From assembly GCF_000166415.1 (NCBI RefSeq), contig NC_014654.1, positions 2,418,001 to 2,482,000 on the forward strand: a stretch of DNA of 64,000 nucleotides, written 5' to 3'. The notes beneath the pieces were generated by a model. It searched no databases. It was not told the DNA's origin and was given only the letters and a program-made list of their open reading frames with translations. Source of the DNA: Halanaerobium hydrogeniformans. Its GTDB lineage: Bacteria; Bacillota; Halanaerobiia; Halanaerobiales; Halanaerobiaceae. A program made the translations under genes and the position numbers. Shown one piece after another: positions 51,583 through 60,266 of this stretch. Each line of letters starts with the position of its first letter. Positions within the stretch are counted from its first letter, which is position 1.

Positions 51583-53093
51583 TAGTTTTCCTCCTCAATT
51601 AAATATTTATTACTAATTGGATAATCACCATCAAAACAGGCAGTGCAAAAACCTAATTTTTTATCAGTATTAATTGCTTTAAGCATACCTGTTTGAGAAA
51701 GATAATGAAGACTTACCGCACCTATGCTTTCTGCAATCTCTTCAACCGTATTTCTACTGGCAATTAGCTCCTGTCTACGAGAAGTATCTAAACCAAAATA
51801 ACATGGGTGTTCTACCGGAGGTGAAGAAATTGCCATATGGACTTCACTTGCTCCAGCTTCTTTTATTCTTGAAATAATTTGTTTGCTGGTTGTCCCCCTT
51901 ACAATTGAATCATCAATCAAAATAACCTTTTTACCCTCAATAATTTCTTTGATAGGAGCTAATTTAAGCCTTACTTTAAGATCTCTAATTGCCTGAGAAG
52001 GCTGGATAAAAGTCCGCCCTACATAACGATTTCTTAATATTCCCTGGGCAAATTCTATTTCTGATTCTTCGGCAAAACCCAGTGCTGCAGGAATTCCTGA
52101 ATCTGGAACTGGTATTACTAAGTCAGCTTCTAAATCCATTTCTTTTGCAAGTTGTCTTCCCATTTCTTTTCTTGCTAAAAGAACATTTTGACCCTCTATA
52201 TTACTATCAGGTCTGGCAAAATAAATATATTCAAATACACATAAACTACTTTCCTTAGACCCACTATATTTTCTGCTTTTTAAACCATTTTCATTAATTA
52301 TTACAACTTCACCTGGTTCTACATCTCTAACGAATTCTGCGCCAACTATATCAAAAGCACAGCTTTCTGAAGCAACAATATAGCTGTTACCAGCTTTTCC
52401 AATTGAAAGAGGTCTAAAACCCTTTGGATCTCTTATTGCAACAAGACTATCTTTGGTCATTGCAACAATACTAAAGGCACCTTTAAGCTGGTGTAAACTT
52501 TGGATTAGAGCTTCCACGATATCATCCTCTAAAGCCCTTGCTACTAGATGAGCAATCACCTCAGTATCTAAAGTGGAATGAAATATTGAGCCATTCATTT
52601 CTAAATTATACCTAAGTGTCTCTGCATTAGCTACATTACCATTATGGGCAAGAGCAAGATCTCCTTTAATACTATTTATTAATAAAGGCTGTGCATTTGC
52701 TAAATGACTGGAGCCGCTAGTTGAATAACGAACATGCCCAATTGCCATTTCACCTTTCAAGTTCAAAAGATCCTCTTCATTAAAAACATTCTCTACTAAA
52801 CCCATTCCTTTATGAAGATCAAACTCTCCTTCGTGATTTGCACAAATGCCTGCACTTTCTTGGCCTCTATGCTGAAGTGCAATTAAACCAAGATAACTCA
52901 AATCAGCTGCACTACTTTTTCCATCAGCATTAAAAACACCAAAAACTCCACATTCTTCTCTCATTTTGTCTGCTCGATATTTCATTTCTGAACTGCAGAC
53001 TTTTTTCTTTTGTTTATTTTGTTTGCTTATATAACTGTTATTTTTATTGGATAATTTAATTTTTAAATTAGAGAAGTTATTTATTTCTCCCAT
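51582..53093 (-). CDS. purF: Amidophosphoribosyltransferase
   Basis: Commits PRPP to purine synthesis. The nucleophilic cysteine of the glutaminase domain is in KMREECGVFGVF (Cys48 from this start), and the PRPP-binding loop is VILIDDSIVRGTTSK. Four C-terminal cysteines, including CTACFDGD, suit the [4Fe-4S] form known from Bacillus. From the ATG at 53093 (AAGGGG upstream) the propeptide would be 47 residues; an ATG at 52985 would give the usual 11 but has no ribosome site. The 5' end is therefore uncertain. Confidence 0.93.
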   Translation of the reverse strand: MGEINNFSNLKIKLSNKNNSYISKQNKQKKKVCSSEMKYRADKMREECGVFGVFNADGKSSAADLSYLGLIALQHRGQESAGICANHEGEFDLHKGMGLVENVFNEEDLLNLKGEMAIGHVRYSTSGSSHLANAQPLLINSIKGDLALAHNGNVANAETLRYNLEMNGSIFHSTLDTEVIAHLVARALEDDIVEALIQSLHQLKGAFSIVAMTKDSLVAIRDPKGFRPLSIGKAGNSYIVASESCAFDIVGAEFVRDVEPGEVVIINENGLKSRKYSGSKESSLCVFEYIYFARPDSNIEGQNVLLARKEMGRQLAKEMDLEADLVIPVPDSGIPAALGFAEESEIEFAQGILRNRYVGRTFIQPSQAIRDLKVRLKLAPIKEIIEGKKVILIDDSIVRGTTSKQIISRIKEAGASEVHMAISSPPVEHPCYFGLDTSRRQELIASRNTVEEIAESIGAVSLHYLSQTGMLKAINTDKKLGFCTACFDGDYPISNKYLIEEEN

Positions 53094-53149
53094 TCTTATT
53101 TTCAGCCCCTTAATTAATATAAAAATTGAATCAAAATATCTGTTGAATG

Positions 53150-53869
53150 TTAAATTTTATTTTTCCCAGTAATTCTCTGTAGCATCTCTATATAGCCTGA
53201 CTCTACATCACCAAGATCTTTCCTAAATCTATCCTTATCAAGTTTTTGTTTAGTATAAGTATCCCAAAAACGACATGTATCAGGAGAAATCTCGTCAGCT
53301 AAAATGATCTCTCCAGAACTAGTGATGCCGAATTCTAATTTAAAATCAACCAGATCAACTCCCTTGCTTTTTGAAAAATCTCTTAAAACTCTATTGATTT
53401 TTTTCGCTTTTACTGTTATTTCATCAAGCTGTTCATAATCTGCCAGTTCTAAAATTTCAATATGCGAACGATTAATCAAAGGATCACCAAGCTGGTCATT
53501 TTTATAGTAAAATTCTACTATAGGTTTAGAGAGCTCAATACCTTCTTCAATCCCCAACCTTTTAACGAGACTTCCTGCAGAAATATTTCTAATCACAACT
53601 TCAATTAAAATTATATCAACTTTTTTAACTAAAGTTTCTCTTTTATTTAATTCTTTGATAAAATGTGTTTTAATTCCTTTTTTTTCTAAAACTTCAAAAA
53701 AGGCGTTAGATATTTTATTATTTATAATTCCCTTATTTTCAATCTGCCCTCTTTTTTGACCATCAAATGCAGTTGCATCATCTTTAAAGTAAACTATTAA
53801 CTCGTCTTTGTTATCTGTTTTAAAGATCTTTTTGGCTTTACCTTCATATAAGATTTCTTTTTTCTCCAT
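53150..53869 (-). CDS. purC: SAICAR synthetase
   Basis: A 239-residue enzyme joining aspartate to CAIR. Signatures: LYEGKAKKIFKTDNKDELIV, FKDDATAFDGQKRG, VEVVIRNISAGSLVKRLG and LADEISPDTCRFWD. It lies between purB and purF where Bacillus has purSQL as well; here only about 56 bases separate purC from purF. Confidence 0.96.
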   Translation of the reverse strand: MEKKEILYEGKAKKIFKTDNKDELIVYFKDDATAFDGQKRGQIENKGIINNKISNAFFEVLEKKGIKTHFIKELNKRETLVKKVDIILIEVVIRNISAGSLVKRLGIEEGIELSKPIVEFYYKNDQLGDPLINRSHIEILELADYEQLDEITVKAKKINRVLRDFSKSKGVDLVDFKLEFGITSSGEIILADEISPDTCRFWDTYTKQKLDKDRFRKDLGDVESGYIEMLQRITGKNKI

Positions 53870-53898
53870 TTGACTAACCTCCTGCCAGTTAAAGCTTT

Positions 53899-55290
53899 TT
53901 AATTTAAATTAAATTCTGCACGCCAGTTATTGACTATTTTTTCTGTTTTTTTAGCTGCTATTCCCGTATATTTAGCTGGATTTAAGATTAATTCTTTTTG
54001 TTTATCATTAAAATTCTCCCAGTAACCTTTTAAATCACTACTTTCTGCAACTAAATCTTTTAAAGAAAGATCTGTGCTCTGAGCCTTAAGAGTTAATTTC
54101 CTGACTGCTTCATGAGCATCTGGATGACCTGCAGCAGCTAACAATATATAAAGTGGTTCAGCTACAATCATCCTTTTGTTTTGTTCAAAGTTCTTTTTAA
54201 TATTTTCTTGATCAACCAACATCTTTTTACTAACTCGATTTAATCTTGCTGCTGCAGAAATTAAAGCTGCAATTAATTCTGGAACAAAACGTGAAGATGC
54301 TGAATTGGTTAAATCTCTCTGATGTTCAGAAAGCTGATCCATATAAATGGTATTCATTTGAGGCATAAAAGCTTTCCACATGCTTTTTACATTCTCATAG
54401 TTAATTGGATTTCTTTTGTGAGGCATAGTAGATGATCCAACCTGTTCTTCAGCAAAATGTTCACCTATTTCTGCTATTTCTGAACGCTGTAAATGCCTCA
54501 TATCATCGGCAAAAGCAGCCAAAACTCCAAATGTTGATACAAGACTATGAATAAAGTCAGTAATTGCTTCTGCAGCAACAATCTGGGTAGAATGTTCCCC
54601 AGCTTTAAGCCCTAGTTCTGCTAAAACTTCTTTTTCAAATTCTTCTGGATCATCAAAAAAGATACTGCTAGCATTATATGCTCCAACTGCTCCAGAAAAT
54701 TTCCCGACTAATTTTTGAGCTTTAGCTTCAACCTCTTTAATTCTCTCACCGAATCTGCTCACATATTCTGCAATTGTAAAGCCAAAAGTTATTGGTACTG
54801 CATGTTGACCGTGAGTTCTGCCGATCTGAACCCTATCTTTTTCTCTTTCGGCAATTTCTAACCAGGTCTTTTCTAATTCAATAAGTTGGGGAAGAATAAG
54901 GTCTTCTGCAGCTTTTTTATAACGAAGTGAATTTGCTGTATCAACAATATCATAAGATGTAGCAGTAAAGTGAATATATGGTCTTGTTTCTTTGCTAACT
55001 TTTTTTTGAATACAATTAACAAGTGCTCTTATATTATGCCTTGTTTTTGCTTCTTCTTTATAGACTTCTTCAGTATTTAACTCTTTAATGGCTTTTTCTA
55101 CTTCTTGAGGAGCATCTTGCGGACAAATACCTCGTTGGGCCAATACTTTTACTAAAGCTAATTCTACTTCTGCCTGAAAATAAATAGTGGCATTTTCAGA
55201 AAGATACTCAGATAATTCAGAAAAACTTTCCCCTCTAGAGTAGCGATGGTCAAGTGGACTTATATTGGCAAAAATATCTCTAGTCTGCAA
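53899..55290 (-). CDS. purB: Adenylosuccinate lyase
   Basis: A fumarase-superfamily lyase of about 463 residues acting on SAICAR and adenylosuccinate. The superfamily signature is [17 protein letters not shown] near residue 280, and histidines lie in [14 protein letters not shown]. The TTG at 55290 is chosen because GAGAGGAG is correctly spaced before it; an upstream TTG at 55308 overlaps that ribosome site. It overlaps purE by 11 bases. Confidence 0.94.
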   Translation of the reverse strand: MQTRDIFANISPLDHRYSRGESFSELSEYLSENATIYFQAEVELALVKVLAQRGICPQDAPQEVEKAIKELNTEEVYKEEAKTRHNIRALVNCIQKKVSKETRPYIHFTATSYDIVDTANSLRYKKAAEDLILPQLIELEKTWLEIAEREKDRVQIGRTHGQHAVPITFGFTIAEYVSRFGERIKEVEAKAQKLVGKFSGAVGAYNASSIFFDDPEEFEKEVLAELGLKAGEHSTQIVAAEAITDFIHSLVSTFGVLAAFADDMRHLQRSEIAEIGEHFAEEQVGSSTMPHKRNPINYENVKSMWKAFMPQMNTIYMDQLSEHQRDLTNSASSRFVPELIAALISAAARLNRVSKKMLVDQENIKKNFEQNKRMIVAEPLYILLAAAGHPDAHEAVRKLTLKAQSTDLSLKDLVAESSDLKGYWENFNDKQKELILNPAKYTGIAAKKTEKIVNNWRAEFNLN

Positions 55291-55810
55291 ATTTTTCGCT
55301 CCTCTCAAAATATTCTTTATATCCTAATTCCTCTAATGAGGAAGCTGTAGCTAAAACTTTATTTTTCATTTTTTCTCTATATTCTTTCTGCTTTTCTCTT
55401 AATTCAGGATCTTTTCTGGCTAAAATCTGTACTGCCAAAAGTGCTGCATTTTTTGCACCATTAATAGCCACAGTTGCAACTGGAACCCCTGGAGGCATCT
55501 GAACTATTGAATAAAGTGAATCCAAACCATTTAATTTGGAGGTCTTAACCGGAACTCCTATTACCGGAAGATCAGTCACAGCTGCTGTCATTCCTGGTAG
55601 ATGAGCTGCACCACCTGCGCCAGCAATGATTACATCAAAATTATTTTTCTCTGCATTTTCTGCATAATTATATAACCTTTCTGGTGTACGATGAGCAGAT
55701 ACAACAGTTAGTTCATATTCAACTGCGAATTCATCTAATATTTCTGCGGCTTCTTTCATTACCGGTAGATCAGAATCACTGCCCATAATTATCGCTACTT
55801 TAGAATTCAT
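55280..55810 (-). CDS. purE: N5-CAIR mutase, catalytic subunit
   Basis: A 176-residue PurE with [35 protein letters not shown] and [20 protein letters not shown]. Class I PurE works with PurK, which is encoded just upstream. The related LarB at 13330 shares this fold but has a different role. Confidence 0.96.
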   Translation of the reverse strand: MNSKVAIIMGSDSDLPVMKEAAEILDEFAVEYELTVVSAHRTPERLYNYAENAEKNNFDVIIAGAGGAAHLPGMTAAVTDLPVIGVPVKTSKLNGLDSLYSIVQMPPGVPVATVAINGAKNAALLAVQILARKDPELREKQKEYREKMKNKVLATASSLEELGYKEYFERSEKFAD

Positions 55811-55858
55811 AAAACTCTCACTCCTATTTAGACTTGATTTTAAAGATTATTTAAAAAA

Positions 55859-57022
55859 TTAAATTTCACCTTTTATTTCAATCAATTTGCTCGCTTCTAA
55901 AGCCCTTTTTTCTGCCTCACTACGATTTTCAGCCAGCACACAAAGATGGCCCATTTTTCTTCCGGGTCTTGCTATATTTTTATTGTAGATATGTACTTTC
56001 ACTCCTTCAACTGCAAGAGCAGCTTCTAAACCGACCACTTTTGCTTTCCCTTCACTTCCACTTCCTAATATATTTCTCATTACTGCAGGCCTCAGCAGAG
56101 TAGTTTCTCCCAGTGGTAGAGAGGTGATGGCCCTTATATGTTGTTCAAATTGAGAAGTTAAGCAGGCTTCAATGGTATAATGACCAGAATTGTGGGGGCG
56201 AGGTGCTATTTCATTTATTAAAAGATCATCGGATTCAGTCACAAACATTTCTACACAGAACATACCTATTCCAGTAAATACCTCTAGAACTTCAAAGGCT
56301 AATTTATCAGCTTTTTCTTTTAAGCTAGCCGCAATCGAGGCGGGAACTTTTGTTTCATATAAAATATTATCTTTGTGCACATTTTCTGCAATCGGAAAAA
56401 CTTTCATTTCTCCATTCAGACCTCTACAGGCTAGAACAGATATCTCTTTTTTAAACGGTATATATTCTTCCACCATTAATTTTGCATTATCCCCACCTAA
56501 TTGCTGATAACTTTTTTTTATATCCTTTGGGCTATCAATAACTATATTTCCCTTACCATCATAACCACCTGTACAACTTTTTAACATTAAAGGATATGAA
56601 AATTTTTGAGCTGCTTCTTTAATATCATCTATACTGCTGACTTTTATAAACTTAGGCACGGGAATATTATTCTGACTGAGCATATTTTTTTGATGAAATT
56701 TATTTTGTATTATTTCTAAACTTCTAGCCGTAGGATAGATCTTATGACCTTCACTTTCTAAATCTTTTAAAACCTCTACTCCTATATGTTCAAATTCATA
56801 TGTCAATATATCAGATTTACTAGCAAGTTTTCTAATAGCAGCTTTATCATCAAAATCAGCTATGATATGCTCATCAGCAATACTGTCAGCCGGACATTTT
56901 TTAGTTGGATCAAGTATAATAACATAAAAGCCCATTTTTTTTGCCTCTAAAATCATCATTTTTCCAAGCTGACCACCACCGATAATCCCGATCTTTTCTT
57001 TGATCTTATCTTTAATCTCCAT
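55859..57022 (-). CDS. purK: N5-carboxyaminoimidazole ribonucleotide synthase
   Basis: A 387-residue ATP-grasp enzyme converting AIR and bicarbonate to N5-CAIR. IGIIGGGQLGKMMILEAKKM opens the fold; FSYPLMLKSCTGGYDGKGN and NEIAPRPHNSGHYTIEACLT are family marks. It lies 29 bases after purD and 48 before purE. Confidence 0.95.
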   Translation of the reverse strand: MEIKDKIKEKIGIIGGGQLGKMMILEAKKMGFYVIILDPTKKCPADSIADEHIIADFDDKAAIRKLASKSDILTYEFEHIGVEVLKDLESEGHKIYPTARSLEIIQNKFHQKNMLSQNNIPVPKFIKVSSIDDIKEAAQKFSYPLMLKSCTGGYDGKGNIVIDSPKDIKKSYQQLGGDNAKLMVEEYIPFKKEISVLACRGLNGEMKVFPIAENVHKDNILYETKVPASIAASLKEKADKLAFEVLEVFTGIGMFCVEMFVTESDDLLINEIAPRPHNSGHYTIEACLTSQFEQHIRAITSLPLGETTLLRPAVMRNILGSGSEGKAKVVGLEAALAVEGVKVHIYNKNIARPGRKMGHLCVLAENRSEAEKRALEASKLIEIKGEI

Positions 57023-57050
57023 TATAAACCTCCTAATACAAAATAACTAA

Positions 57051-58325
57051 TTATACTCTTTGCAGGGCTTTATATCCTATATCATGTCTAATATGAAAGT
57101 CTTCAAATTGGATTTTTTCTACTCCTTTATATGCCTTTTCAATCACTTCTGTAAAGCCATCTGCTAAAGCTGTAACAGCCAAAACACGGCCTCCATCAGT
57201 AAATAATTCTCCATTAACAGCTTTTGTACCTGCCTGGAAAACTATTAAATCATCTCTTTCTTCGAACATTTCTATTCCGGTAATTTTTTTGCCAGTTTCA
57301 TATTCTACAGGATAACCACCTGAAGCCATTACAACACAGAGAGCTTTTTTAGTAGACCACTCAATTTTTAGATCTCCTAATTTATTATTTAAAACTGCTT
57401 CAATTATTTCTAATAAATCGGTTTTTAAAAGTGGCAAAACAACCTGTGCTTCTGGATCTCCAAAACGAACATTATATTCTAATACTTTAGCTTTATTATT
57501 TTTTATCATCAAACCAAAATATATTATACCCTTAAAATCAATTCCTTCTTTCTGCAGGGCTTTTAAAGTAGGCTCCATTATCTCTTTTTTTATTTCTGAC
57601 ATCATTTTTTTGTCAACAACAGGTGCTGGCGCATAAGCTCCCATACCACCTGTATTTGGACCTTCATCTCCATCATAAACTGGCTTATGGTCTTGAGAAG
57701 GAATCATTGGTACTATACTTTCTCCATCACAAAATGATAAAATAGTTGCTTCTTCACCTTCCAGGTACTCTTCCACAACTATTTTTTCTCCTGCCTGACC
57801 AAACTTCTCATCAATCATAATTTTTTCAACAGCATTTAGAGCTTCTTCTAGATGCTGAGCTACTATAACCCCTTTACCAGCTGCCAGACCTTCTGCTTTA
57901 ACAACAATAGGTACTCCTTTTTCTTTGATATATTTTCTGGCATCTTTGGGATCAGAAAAACTCTTATATTCAGCTGTAGGAATATTATATTTCTGCATTA
58001 AATTTTTCGCAAAAACTTTACTGCTTTCTAATTGGGCAGCATCTTTTGTAGGACCAAAAACCTTAATACCATGTTCTTTAAATAAATCAACAATGCCGGC
58101 AGCTAAAGGAGCTTCAGGCCCTACTATGGTAATATCTATTTTTTCTTTTAGGGCAAACTCCAGTAAACCCTGATGATTATTTTCTTCAAAATCAAGGTTT
58201 TCACCAAATTTAGCAGTCCCTGGATTACCGGCTGCTATATATAGTTCGTCAACCTTATTACTTTGTGCGAGTTTCCAAGCTAGTGCATTTTCTCTTCCAC
58301 CACTTCCGATGAGAAGAATATTCAT
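57051..58325 (-). CDS. purD: Phosphoribosylamine-glycine ligase
   Basis: A 424-residue ATP-grasp GAR synthetase, first gene of the pur operon. Signatures: NILLIGSGGRENALAWKL, VGPEAPLAAGIVDLF, VVKAEGLAAGKGVIVA and LEYNVRFGDPEAQ. The ATG at 58325 is preferred over a GTG three codons earlier because AGGGGTGG is correctly placed. It follows the tandem riboswitch leader. Confidence 0.95.
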   Translation of the reverse strand: MNILLIGSGGRENALAWKLAQSNKVDELYIAAGNPGTAKFGENLDFEENNHQGLLEFALKEKIDITIVGPEAPLAAGIVDLFKEHGIKVFGPTKDAAQLESSKVFAKNLMQKYNIPTAEYKSFSDPKDARKYIKEKGVPIVVKAEGLAAGKGVIVAQHLEEALNAVEKIMIDEKFGQAGEKIVVEEYLEGEEATILSFCDGESIVPMIPSQDHKPVYDGDEGPNTGGMGAYAPAPVVDKKMMSEIKKEIMEPTLKALQKEGIDFKGIIYFGLMIKNNKAKVLEYNVRFGDPEAQVVLPLLKTDLLEIIEAVLNNKLGDLKIEWSTKKALCVVMASGGYPVEYETGKKITGIEMFEERDDLIVFQAGTKAVNGELFTDGGRVLAVTALADGFTEVIEKAYKGVEKIQFEDFHIRHDIGYKALQRV

Positions 58326-58399
58326 TCTATCCACCCCTAGTTTGATTTTTTCTCAGATATCCTAAAATGAATTGTAGAATAACTGGATAATTGTGTACT

Positions 58400-58463
58400 A
58401 AATAAAAAGAGCCCAGGTCAGGAAGACTCTACATTAATTGAGTAGAACCTCCCCGCCTGGGCT
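58400..58463 (-). terminator. Terminator of the pur operon leader
   Basis: AGCCCAGG / CCTGGGCT (58410-58417 with 58456-58463) encloses an inner hairpin and is followed by CTTTTTATTT on the minus strand. Its 5' arm shares bases with the 3' edge of the PRPP aptamer, so aptamer folding and termination compete. Confidence 0.85.
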
Positions 58464-58538
58464 TTTATCCCTTCGGTGTGATATATCAATATCTGTACCG
58501 CTCGGACCAGCCAGCCTTAGCTGCGGAAACCTAGGTAC
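58448..58538 (-). promoter_or_regulatory. PRPP riboswitch aptamer (ykkC subtype 2 family)
   Basis: On the minus strand CCTAGGTTTCCGC, GGCTGGTCCGAGCGGTAC, ACACCG and GGGATAAAAGCCC, followed by GGGGAGG, match the ykkC-family layout. The operon content and the guanine aptamer directly upstream favour the PRPP class over guanidine or ppGpp classes. PRPP binding would prevent the terminator and turn the pur genes on. Confidence 0.75.
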
Positions 58539-58543
58539 ACTTC

Positions 58544-58612
58544 CCTCATAGGCAAACTGTTTAAGGCAGTTCGGTAGAGACTTGTGAGCCATATTCTCAC
58601 TATTATATGAGG
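58544..58612 (-). promoter_or_regulatory. Guanine-type purine riboswitch aptamer
   Basis: The minus strand reads CCTCATATAATAGTGAGAATA with TGGCTCAC, GTCTCTACCGAACTG and GCCTATGAGG, the three-way junction of purine riboswitches. The position that pairs with the ligand is C, so guanine rather than adenine is expected. The base before it is C where A is usual. It lies 5 bases upstream of the PRPP aptamer and has no terminator of its own. Confidence 0.9.
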
Positions 58613-58648
58613 TACAAATTCAGTTTTGACTTTAGTTCATACATGTCA

Positions 58649-58677
58649 ATATTAACAGATGAATTTTAAGAAGTCAA
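58649..58677 (-). promoter_or_regulatory. Promoter of the pur operon
   Basis: On the minus strand TTGACT (58672-58677) and TAATAT (58649-58654) have a 17-base spacer and lie about 40 bases upstream of the guanine aptamer. Confidence 0.55.
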
Positions 58678-58684
58678 GCAGTAA

Positions 58685-58903
58685 TTAAATTTTTAATTCT
58701 TCAGAAATCATTCTTAAATCATGGAAAAAGCTAAGCACTTCCGAATGATGCTGCGCTAAATCGGGATTATGGAAAGTATAAACACCTTCGGCTTGAGCAG
58801 CTTAAACCGGAGCAACTCCTATGATAATAGAAAAAAGCATTGTTGTAATCATATCAAGATCATCTGTAACCTTAATTCCGACTGCTTTTGTTTTCGCTCT
58901 CAT
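58685..58903 (-). pseudogene. Short broken ORF of unknown function
   Basis: From an ATG at 58903 the frame reads MRAKTKAVGIKVTDD, then MITTMLFSIIIGVAPV, a TAA, and continues in the same frame with AAQAEGVYTFHNPDLAQHHS to a stop at 58685. The stretch before the TAA resembles a membrane or signal segment, and the part after it is rich in His and Glu. The coherent frame on both sides of the stop suggests a decayed small exported protein. I do not recognise the family, and no ribosome site is seen. Confidence 0.35.
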
Positions 58904-59057
58904 TGAAGTTCCATGTTAATAATTTTCTGAAAATGTTAACTGCTTTTTAGATTTTATGACAATATTATTATAAAATTATAAATAGTATAAATAAAACTCT
59001 TTTACTGCTTTCACTATTAGATTTGACGTAACACATAAAAAATTGGAGGTATTAAAC

Positions 59058-60203
59058 ATGAAAATTAAAGTTTTTTGGCTGGTCTTAGCCGTAACCTTAG
59101 TATTTTCAATCACAGTTCAGGCTCAAATTAGAGTTGGTAGTTTTCCTCAAGAAGTTGAAGATCAGTTTATGAGAGAACCTGACGGTGTAATTGTTGAAAG
59201 CTGGGTAGAAAATCTTAATATACCCTGGGAATTAGTGTTTTTAAGTGAAGAAAGAGCATTAGTTTCTGAAAGAGATGGGAAAATAAGATTGATTAAATCA
59301 GGAGAATTACAATCAGAACCGTATCTAGAAATAAATCTTACTGCAATTGGAGAAGGTGGTTTAATGGGAATGGCAGTACATCCAGATTATCCTGATGAAA
59401 ACTATCTATATGTTATGTATACCTATAGAGGTGCTGATGATAATGTTTTAAATAGGGTTTCTAGATTTGAAACAAAAGCCGAAACTGCTACAAACGAAGA
59501 AATATTAATCGATGAAATACCTGGTGGCAGAAATCATAATGGTGGGAGAATTGCTTTTGGTCCAGATGAAATGCTATATATAACAACAGGTGACAGCTGG
59601 AATAGAGAAATTGCTCAAGATTTAAATATTCTAGGTGGAAAAATATTGAGACTTACTGCTGAAGGAAATATTCCAGATGATAACCCCTTCGAAAACTCTC
59701 CAGTTTACAGCCTTGGTCACCGTAATCCTCAGGGGCTTAGCTGGCATCCAGAAACAAAAGAGCTCTTTATTTCAGATCACGGTCCTTCTGGAGAAGATAA
59801 CTTACAAGCTAAAGATAGAATTAAGCAGGTTAATGCAGGTGACAATTTTGGCTGGCCTGAAAAAATCGGTTATTTTGAAGATTGTGAATTTGCGAACCCG
59901 CTGATCATGTGGGAAGATGCTGTTCCTCCATCTGGTATGACTTTTTATAATGGAGATCTCTATGTTGCTACTTTGCGCAGTCAGGCCCTGGTGAGAATTG
60001 TTTTAAATAATAAGAAGAATTATGAAGTGGAGACTATAGAAAGATGGTTTAAAGAAAAAGATGGCCCTTCTACTTTTGGCAGGTTAAGAACTGCTGTAAA
60101 AGGACCAGATGGATTTCTATATCTTCTCACAAGTAATAGAGATGGTAGAGGCAATCCAATTGCAGAAGATGATAGAATTATTCGATTAAAAATTGAAAAT
60201 TAA
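59058..60203 (+). CDS. Secreted PQQ-dependent sugar dehydrogenase-like beta-propeller
   Basis: A 381-residue exported protein of the glucose/sorbosone dehydrogenase family. A signal peptide (FWLVLAVTLVFSITVQA) precedes propeller blocks: NIPWELVFLSEERALVSERD, GEGGLMGMAVHPDYP, GGRNHNGGRIAFGPDEMLY, and SLGHRNPQGLSWHPETKELF. These carry the His and Arg residues of the PQQ site in characterised members. Whether PQQ is available in this organism is doubtful, so another aldose-oxidase-like or binding role is possible. The ATG at 59058 follows GGAGGT; an upstream TTG is not used. Confidence 0.87.
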   Translation: MKIKVFWLVLAVTLVFSITVQAQIRVGSFPQEVEDQFMREPDGVIVESWVENLNIPWELVFLSEERALVSERDGKIRLIKSGELQSEPYLEINLTAIGEGGLMGMAVHPDYPDENYLYVMYTYRGADDNVLNRVSRFETKAETATNEEILIDEIPGGRNHNGGRIAFGPDEMLYITTGDSWNREIAQDLNILGGKILRLTAEGNIPDDNPFENSPVYSLGHRNPQGLSWHPETKELFISDHGPSGEDNLQAKDRIKQVNAGDNFGWPEKIGYFEDCEFANPLIMWEDAVPPSGMTFYNGDLYVATLRSQALVRIVLNNKKNYEVETIERWFKEKDGPSTFGRLRTAVKGPDGFLYLLTSNRDGRGNPIAEDDRIIRLKIEN

Positions 60204-60212
60204 TATTTCGCT

Positions 60213-60266
60213 TCATTAGATTGAGAGTTTCTTGTTAATAGCTCTTAATCTAATGATTTTTATTTT
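60213..60266 (+). terminator. Terminator of the sugar dehydrogenase-like gene
   Basis: A long stem (60213-60227 with 60242-60256, about 15 bp with one or two mismatches) is followed by TTTTTATTTTT on the plus strand. It overlaps the 3' end of the convergent yibE/F gene. Confidence 0.82.

Noticed and set aside
58448-58538. Guanidine or ppGpp riboswitch instead of PRPP
   Set aside because: All share the ykkC scaffold, but the pur operon and the directly adjoining guanine aptamer match only the known guanine-PRPP tandem. The subclass was not proven base by base.
59043-59057. TTG start for the sugar dehydrogenase-like gene
   Set aside because: The TTG is part of the ribosome-binding region; the ATG at 59058 is correctly spaced and begins a normal signal peptide.
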